From contig CAXIPT010000014.1 in assembly GCA_964030475.1 (NCBI GenBank), positions 789,675 through 853,674 of the forward strand: a stretch of 64,000 bases of DNA. Direction: 5' to 3'. Shown in pieces: positions 57,123 to 64,000 of the stretch. Under the pieces are notes generated by a model. It was not told the DNA's origin. It ran no database searches and saw only the letters and a program-made list of their open reading frames with translations. This stretch comes from Tethya wilhelma. Taxonomy: Eukaryota > Porifera > Demospongiae > Tethyida > Tethyidae. Each line of letters opens with the position of its first letter. The stretch's first letter is position 1. The translations under genes were made by a program, and so were the position numbers.

Positions 57123-57863
57123 AAGGATTTCCAGAGAACCAGAATGTGTTGAGCCAACTTTGACAGCACAAAGTAAGTTCTTTTCATGGGTACTACATTC
57201 TTTGATACTCGTTTTCATCCTAAATAGGCCTAAACAAAAACTAGAAAGCCTTGAAACTTAGCGTATAAATTCATGTACTACAATGCAGCCATCTTTGTTG
57301 GTAGAGTTCAAAGGTCATTATTCACGTGGCATTATTATGCGCATGCGCACTAGCCTCCAGCCTAATGAAGTGCATGTAGCTGCCACTCAAGCTTTTTGTA
57401 GGGACTAACCAGTCTCTGATAGTGTTTCCACACTGTAGTGTTGAAAAAAGTGAATGAACAAGTAGTAAAAATTTCAAAAAAATAAGTAGTGTAGGAATGG
57501 GCAGTGCGGTAAAAAGTATTGGAACAAGGCACGGTCTCAGTTTCGGCACATGACTACTTCATTTTTATGCCCAACTCTTGGCCAGCAGTCCAGTTTTAGT
57601 TATATATCTGTTTTGTTATGGTTTACTCCATTGCTTATAAGTGATTATAGTTACTGTAGAAATTGAACCAATGCGTGCAATAATTTAGCTATACGTATAC
57701 GGTACTATCAGTGTACAGATTATTACAATAGGACACTGAAAAATCCATATGAGGGATCAAGAATAAAAATGAAGTAGTCATGTGCCGAAACTGAGACCGT
57801 GCCTTGTTCCAATACTTTTTACCGCACTGCCCATTCCTACACTACTTATTTTTTTGAAATTTC
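57123..57863. mobile_element. Foldback family D, copy 2 with flanking unit
   Basis: Matches 45932-46665 over its length; hairpin at 57458-57863. An N at 57122 sits exactly at the left edge of the repeat, so the junction may be an assembly artefact. Confidence 0.83.
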
Positions 57864-58184
57864 AAGAATAAGAATCAGTGCTACTCGAGCTTTGTAAGCT
57901 GATCAATCTACAATACAACAAACTAATAGACTATCGGACCATCTGATAGGAATTAAAGCTAAGCTGGCAGTGGCTACAGGTAATATTTGAAATGTAAAGA
58001 CTTAACACTTGAATATAATAGGTATTGTAACGCACAATGTCATGTATGTGATTTTACTAAATTAAAGTTAAAGTATCATTACTAGCGTGTGCATGTATAC
58101 ATATGTTAACTGCACATCTACATAACATGTTATAATTATACGCACACACACAAACACAGTGACATCAATTTTTAAGAAGTCAAA

Positions 58185-60004
58185 ATGAAAACAGCCCAGC
58201 TGACCATCCTAGTTCTAGCTGTAGCAAGGCTAGTGACATTAGTGTCGGCTCAAACCTACTGACCACACCCAACTACACGAGGGAATGACCTGCTTGACTC
58301 TTACTCAGTATGCCCAGCTTTGGTCACAACCCGCATATTCTAGAGTCATCACTGATTCAAACATCACTCTCATTTTTGAGCCTGGTTGTCACACTCTTGG
58401 TTTATTTCTTCAGATACAACATGTCAACGATCTGATACTAAGAGTTGCACCTACAAACTCTTCTTCTGCTATGGTTACATGCATCAATTCAACAGGCTTT
58501 GTTTTAGACAACATATCTGAGGTTATTTTTAGTGGTCTTGTGTTCTATGAGTGCTCAGAGAACTCTGTGAGATCAGTAGATCAATTGAGGATAGAGGATT
58601 GTCATTTTGAAAACAGACATGGATTAGAACTGAGGAATGTCATGAATGCAACTCTTGAGAGGAGCTCTTTCAACTCTCTTACTGCATTTTCCACCAATAG
58701 CACTAACTTCAAAAGAAACAACACTCCATCTGAGATATCATCTGATCCAGTTCATGTGTGCTTTTGTGTAAACACTCAAACTGATTGTGACAGTCCTCCA
58801 CCATCTTATGCAGTCAAAAAAGGTGAGACGTTTAACACATCACTAGTGGTTGTAGATCAGAGTAGAAATCCAATTATATCTTCTGTGATGGCAAATCTAT
58901 CGTCAGATCTTAGTGGACTTGCTAATGGACAGATCGTACAGAAAACAACTTCTAACTGTAGTGAGTTGAACTTTACTATAACCTCTCCTTTTCAGTCAGA
59001 ACAGGTATAGTCTTGTATATAAATAATCAGTGCAGAAGTGATATCACAGCTTTTCAAACTCATATAAATGTCACATTTCTTCCTTGCAATTGTCCAATTG
59101 GATTTATAAAACTGAAGACACATTCAATTGTAGTTGTGAATGTGATCCTTGCCTCTCTGACTACATAATGGGTTGTTCTATTAGTAACTCATCAGTCCTA
59201 AGAAAGAATGATGTCTGGATAAGTTACATCAATGAAACTGATGAAGACTTTGAGTGTCCATATCTGCTTCACCCCAGTTGTCCATATGACTACTGCCATC
59301 CATCTCCAGTCTGGATTAATCTGAACACACCAAATGGTTCTGATGCACAGTGTGCTTTAAATCGTAGTGGCAAGCTTTGTGGATCTTGTAACGATGGTTT
59401 TAGTCTCACTTATAGTAGCAGTTCATGCAGGAAATGCTCCAACAGCTGGCTAGCACTACTCATTGTCTATGCTATATTTGGCATAGTAGTAGTTATTTTT
59501 TTTCTAGTGTGCAATCTGACTGTAGCTGTTGGAACAATTAACGGTCTAGTCTTTTATATCTACGTCATTAGGACAAATCGTGAATTATTTTTTTTCTCCG
59601 ACAGTGAATCGCGAAATTTCTTTACCTTCTATACAGGATGGACCACTCATCACTTTAGTATTGAGACCTGCTTCTTTAACGGACTGGACAGATATGCTGT
59701 AACATGGCTAAATTTTGCTGTTGTAGCTTACAATATAGTTTTGATCACCATTATGATCATTAGCAGTGAATATTCCACAATAATAGCCAAGCTATTAACT
59801 GGAACAAATCCAGTAGCAACACTAGCTACTGTGATCTTATTTACCTACAGTGTTGTGTATAATCCATTTCCCTTTGCAACTCTTGAGTATCCTGATGGTT
59901 CAGAGCAGACAGTGTGGCTGTTAGATGCTAATGTACTTTACTTGAAAGGGAAGCACAGTTTTTTGTTTCTTTCAACTGCATATCATTTCTGGGATTTTAA
60001 TTGA
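58185..60004 (+). pseudogene. Multi-span receptor-like surface protein, copy 1 (broken)
   Basis: ATG at 58185 begins a good signal peptide (MKTAQLTILVLAVARLVTLV) that ends in TGA at 58260. Coding resumes in another frame at about 58285 with a beta-helix-like ectodomain (CLTLTQYAQLW; ITLIFEPGCHTL), many N-glycosylation sites, to 59010. It then shifts twice to a Cys-rich stretch (FNCSCECDPCLSDY; CALNRSGKLCGSCNDGFSL). Membrane spans begin at WLALLIVYAIFGIVVVIFFL and continue through IVLITIMIISSEYS. The frame ends in unrelated sequence after LEYPDGSEQTVWLLDANVLY. Homologues are numerous and uncharacterised in sponges and cnidarians. A plasma-membrane location is inferred. Confidence 0.7.
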
Positions 60005-60189
60005 AGATATTTTCATGAATATTCATAATGAGATTGGTCATGTGACTCTGGTAACCAGGGCAAATCATTAAGGATGTTCGGAGCATCATTCACATGCGTT
60101 ACCATGGTGAGAGCATGTTAAACAATAAAGATATTCTTAGTTCGAATAATTTTTTCCCTTAATTAGGGAGCCGGTCCTTAACTTGCCAG

Positions 60190-61475
60190 AGGTTTTGCTG
60201 CAACGTGGCTAAGTTTTGCTTTTGCAGTTTGCACTATAGTTTTGATCACCATTATCATCATTAGCAGTGAATATTCCACAAGAATAACAAAGCTATTAAC
60301 TGGAACTAATCCCGGCAGTAGCAACACTAGCTACTCTGATCTTATTTACCTACAGTAATGTGATTAATCCATTACCCTTTACAACCCTTGAGTATCCTGA
60401 TGGTACACAGCAGACAGTGTGGCTGTATGATGCTAATGTACTTTACTTGAAAGGGAAGCACATTATTTTGTTTCTTGCAGATGTTCTACTTTTACTGGTA
60501 CTTTTTATACATATTTATTTTTGGTTTTCTGTTATCAGTGGCTTTTACATTGTCCAAACAAGAGAGCTTCAAAATGGATTAAACATGCAAGATTTTATCC
60601 CTTCATGGATGCCAATTATGCTCCTTACAATCGTAAACATTGCTACTGGACTGGATTACTAGTTTTGATGGTATTAGTTTTGAGTATTCCTCTTTATTTT
60701 GATGCAAATGGACACTCTGAAACAGGACTTCTGTTTATCATTTGCACAACAGCTTCTCTCTTGCTTCTGAAACTCCTACTGCAAGGGAAAATCTACAAAT
60801 TATGGCAACTAGATGTACTGGAAACATCATATATATTCTGGTTCTCTCTACATCAGAGCAACTGGTATGGGAAATCAAGAGGTTCTTGCTTACACTTCAA
60901 CCAGCATTGCTTTCATTACTTTCCTAGGCATCTTGATCTATCACACATATGCCTTTGCACTTCCAAAGAAAGTGAGAAACAAACTTGACTCTTTTATGCT
61001 CAAAATTAAAATACGATTCTCTAAAAAGGAACCCACTGAACACGAAATTATTCACGTTCCTCCTCCTGTAGTCACACACAGTGTGGTGGACCCTGTACCA
61101 ACTAAACAACAACTACTAAATATGGAGAAAGCTGAACATGAGAGTCATGCGGCCACAATACAAGAAAATGAGACAGCCATTAACAACCAACCATCTTCAA
61201 CTTCCTTGCGCGTAGATGAACAAACCACAGATGATGAGAACGATTCTTCAAGCAAACAAATAGCTAAACTTGAAAAGAACCTTTTTGCTGAAAATGATTT
61301 GGACAAAAACAGACAAGAAAATGAAGCTAGAGCTGTCAACATTGAACTTGATCCAAGACCCTTGACATTCTCTGATATTCACCTTGAACCTTACATCCGT
61401 GACAGTGATGAGTTGGGAACAGAAAGAGAAACTGAAATAAATGACTTTCTTGCAGTAGCCCAAGATGAAGACTAA
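60190..61475 (+). pseudogene. Multi-span surface protein, copy 2: last spans and cytoplasmic tail
   Basis: Begins mid-protein with a second copy of the region at 59700-59985 (IVLITIIIISSEYSTRITKL; LEYPDGTQQTVWLYDANVLY). It continues into the membrane spans missing from copy 1 (ILFLADVLLLLVLFIHIYFW; YWTGLLVLMVLVLSIPLYFD; SIAFITFLGILIYHTYAFAL). The tail is cytoplasmic and acidic (VPPPVVTHSVVDPVPTKQ..DEQTTDDENDSSSK) and ends at TAA 61473. Frame changes occur near 60340, 60560 and 60820. An AATAAA lies near 61703. It has no start of its own. Best read as the 3' half of the same gene after a partial internal duplication, or as a neighbouring paralogue fused by deletion. Confidence 0.65.
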
Positions 61476-63293
61476 ATCAGTAATAGCTTACCTCACGTAG
61501 AAAAGTACACAATGTCAAGTAATTTCTTTGATGGTTTTTCTTTACATTCATATCTACTATTGGTAAAAATTTTTTTAAAAAAAGTAGCGAAAGTAGTGAG
61601 CTAGTATGATCTAAACCGATCGAGCTAGCAAGAACTAAACCGTTCTAAAGTTCGTCTTTCAAGCGTTTGAGGTCTATAAAATCTTGAATAACCAGCTTCA
61701 AAGAATAAACAAGTGAGTATAAAATGGCTGGGTATAGCTATTAACAAAGCCAATTATTAGTCGTTTTCTTCATCTGGTCAAGCTCAAAGGGGGTGCTCGA
61801 GCACCTTTTGAACCTCCTCTGGCTACGCAACTGCTATCCCATTGGCAATGATCAGGTCTTCTTCAGTTTCAATATCCACGATACTTGAGATGGCCTTTTG
61901 ATCAGTAGCACATACACATGCCATTTACCGGCTATAGAAGAATTTCTTATAATAACTGTTACAGTTTAAGTGTTACTATAATTATAACATACATGGCCTA
62001 GTTAGGCTAAGTGCTCGGAGAAGCACAAAAAAAACTTAATTTCATACATCCTCTTGGATGACAAAAAATTAATGTTGTTAAAGATAATTATCAAGTTATG
62101 CAGGTGATTGCCTTCAGTTTATCACTACCGTAGATCAGGAAATTTTCGTCTCTAAAAAATTTTCGTCGACGACCATTACCGACGAAAATTAAACTTTGCG
62201 AAAAATTATTTTGTATGGCGATCTTTACCGAATCATCTGCAAAGACGAAAATAAAACTACGTGAAAATTTAACAGGCGAAATATTTTACCAACGAAAATT
62301 TCCCGATCTACGGTAGTAGGAGAGCTAAGATCAAATAGTACACTTTTGACAAAAACGTTTGTTTTGCCTAGAAAACATTTTTTAGCAAAAAACAAACACT
62401 TTTGTGAAAGATCGCTCTAGATTAGAAGTAGCAACAAACAGACAAACAAAGGGACACTGACAAAATGACTTACTGCAACTATTATAGTAACCTCCTGCAG
62501 ATGATATACACAATATCATGTATATAATTATTACATTGTAATTGAGTCATCATCAATTGCTCATGTACTACATATAGTGCTACTATAAAAGTAGTTCATT
62601 GGAAAACATATTTGTGTAAACGCAAATCAAAAACATAGTCATTCTCCAAAAGAAAACAAAAATACATCGTGTAAACAGGGCCTCAATTATAGAAATTTAT
62701 AAATAGTGACTGTACATTTTTCGTGAATGTTTACTTGTTATTGTATCAGTTGTGAATACTCATAACATGTGTACTTTCAGTTTGTGGCATGAAGCAAAAA
62801 TAATTGGATCAATAAAAGCATTGATAGCGCTTTGCAACATAAGGGATAAATGTACGGAGAGAGGTGCACTCATCAATGAAACAAAAGAACGCATCAAAAC
62901 TCTGGTGCAGTTTGGAAATGTTAATAATTTGTTTAAGATATAATTTTCCTGATGTTCCAGAACATACGAGAATATACCTCATGTGGGGGAAATGAATTTT
63001 GGCTGTAATAGTGTTTCATAATCAATCAGGGAATCTGAGGGACTACTGGCTCTGGGAGCATGCTACTACTCCACCCTTTCCACTAATTTTTTCAAGAAAC
63101 CCAGCTACAATCTTACAATATCGCCATGCATGCAAGCACATCAGAGCAAATAACGCCACACTTCATTCAGCGAACCAGGAGCTTATGAGCATTGCAAAGC
63201 TCATAAGCTCTTGCTTAGACAGTATATACAAACAAATTTCATACCATAAGCAGGACAGAGTATATCCTTTCCAGCATCAATTGCATCAATTGT
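61476..63293. other. Mostly non-coding
   Basis: Contains the palindromic element at 62126-62315. A 63-codon frame at 62752-62943 follows an acceptor-like TTTCAG and is Lys/Glu-rich (ERIKTLVQFGNVNNLF), but it has no partner exon. The NACHT part expected if the Death gene on the right were a full NLR is not present on the minus strand here. Confidence 0.5.
62126..62315. mobile_element. Palindromic MITE, family A3
   Basis: A 190-bp element with ends TACCGTAGATCAGGAAATTTTCGTC and its inverse (GACGAAAATTTCC..GATCTACGGTA type), and TA at each end. The interior is made of GACGAAAATT words and inverses. It shares design with families A and A2. Confidence 0.82.
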
Positions 63294-64000
63294 TCAAAGT
63301 GCTTTGGCCAGGACACTCAACGTTGTCTCTCGACTATTGTTCAACCACCATAGAAACATATCAGCCAAACACCGCTGAGTAAAATTAGGATGACCTTGGT
63401 TGTTAGCTTGAAACTCATCCAACTTGTGTATAGGAACACTAAGTTGAAGGCCCAGCTCTTTCCATTTGTACGCCAAAGGTAGCTTCACCAGCTCAGACAA
63501 GAAGTTTCTGTAAACTACAGTAAATGAAGTCAGCATACCATTGATGTAACACTGAAATATGCTAGCATAATTATTATGGTGATGGTGTATACCAAATGAT
63601 TATTCTACTATCACACACCACTGGGAGGTACAAAAGGAGGAGGAATTTCAGTTTTCGTGTATTGGCAATTGTTGCATTAACTTATGTGTACGTGTAAATC
63701 ATGTGTGTTTCCCTCTCCTTGATTTTGTCAAATTGCCAAATCATCTAACATCAGCCTTGGCTGTTACAAAGAAATACAGGCAATTGGAGGCTTGTTTAGC
63801 AATGTAATATGATCACTATACCAGTAACCACACAATTTTTTAACAAGATATAGACCAATTCTGCTTTTGTCAGTCAAACCGCTCACGCTCACTGCCTGTC
63901 GGGGTTCACTTACTGATAGAAGGCCCAGGATTAATTTCAACATCTCCAGACAACAGCAACAGTAGAGAAAGAAACACTGCTAGTAAGTACACTTCAGACA
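63294..64000 (-). CDS. Hydrophobic leader - 2A-like peptide - Death domain gene (5' end outside window)
   Basis: Exon a (64000 to 63914) reads VYLLAVFLSLLLLLSGDVE then INPGPSI. GDVEINPGP (63921-63947) fits the 2A consensus D-x-E-x-N-P-G-P, directly after a hydrophobic signal-like stretch. It ends at a consensus donor (A|GTAAGT). Exon b (63514-63294) follows an acceptor (CTGTAG), and the phase matches exactly (1 nt + 2 nt). It encodes a Death domain (LAYKWKELGLQLSVPIHKLDEF; CLADMFLWWLNNSRETTLSVLAKAL) and stops at 63294. 2A peptides make ribosomes skip the Gly-Pro bond, so leader and Death protein would be separate products. If skipping fails, the leader stays attached and could act as a signal sequence. 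No NACHT follows: a short adaptor or a truncated NLR. The start codon is not in view. Confidence 0.72.

Noticed and set aside
62999..63382. 127-codon plus ORF
   Set aside because: Overlaps the Death exon on the minus strand, which has motif and splice support.

Overview
The window looks like nuclear DNA from a demosponge, probably an Amphimedon-like species. This is inferred from gene families, not from a marker gene. The DNA is AT-rich, genes are split by short GT-AG introns, and there is no bacterial operon layout. Characteristic content is a Death-NACHT (NLR) locus, a Death-domain gene preceded by a 2A-like peptide, and a multi-membrane-span Cys-rich surface-protein family known from sponge and cnidarian proteomes as uncharacterised. 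Most of the window is mobile DNA in different states of decay. Coding calls come from reading frames, motifs and splice signals only; no database search was run.

Layout. 1-2923: non-coding, one small palindromic element and a piece of a dispersed repeat. 2924-8253: a structurally complete DIRS-type tyrosine-recombinase retrotransposon with inverted terminal repeats and an internal complementary region, but with damaged ORFs. 8254-23700: decayed SAM, C2H2 and OB-fold coding pieces among a reverse-strand tRNA-derived SINE, three foldback repeats, several copies of a second dispersed repeat, and a 295-codon orphan ORF (22062-22949, minus). 23705-33184: a ~2.6-3.0 kb direct duplication carrying a hAT-like transposase exon, whose two copies flank a 3'-truncated BEL/Pao element on the minus strand. 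34555-41499: a predicted four-exon, two-membrane-span (dispanin-like) gene whose last two exons are duplicated within a 2.4 kb direct repeat. 37455-44169: a pair of rearranged repeat cassettes with minisatellites, one with an internal segment inverted in place, and a Penelope-like GIY-YIG fragment. 45932-49469: a foldback repeat, then a complete hAT element with a perfect 8-bp target duplication. 49470-64000: an immune-type neighbourhood, with an NLR pseudogene, a broken multi-span receptor-like locus with internal duplication, and at the right edge a gene joining a hydrophobic N-terminus, a 2A-like GDVEINPGP motif and a Death domain.

How the genes relate. The best-supported host content is at 52-64 kb: two Death-domain genes on the minus strand flank a surface-protein-like locus on the plus strand. 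In NLR biology, Death domains recruit downstream adaptors and NACHT domains drive nucleotide-dependent oligomerisation. An N-terminal 2A peptide next to a hydrophobic signal-like segment has been reported in sea urchin NLR-type proteins as a dual-targeting device; the copy here is the most interesting item in the window. Everything else is best read as a record of insertion, duplication and recombination.
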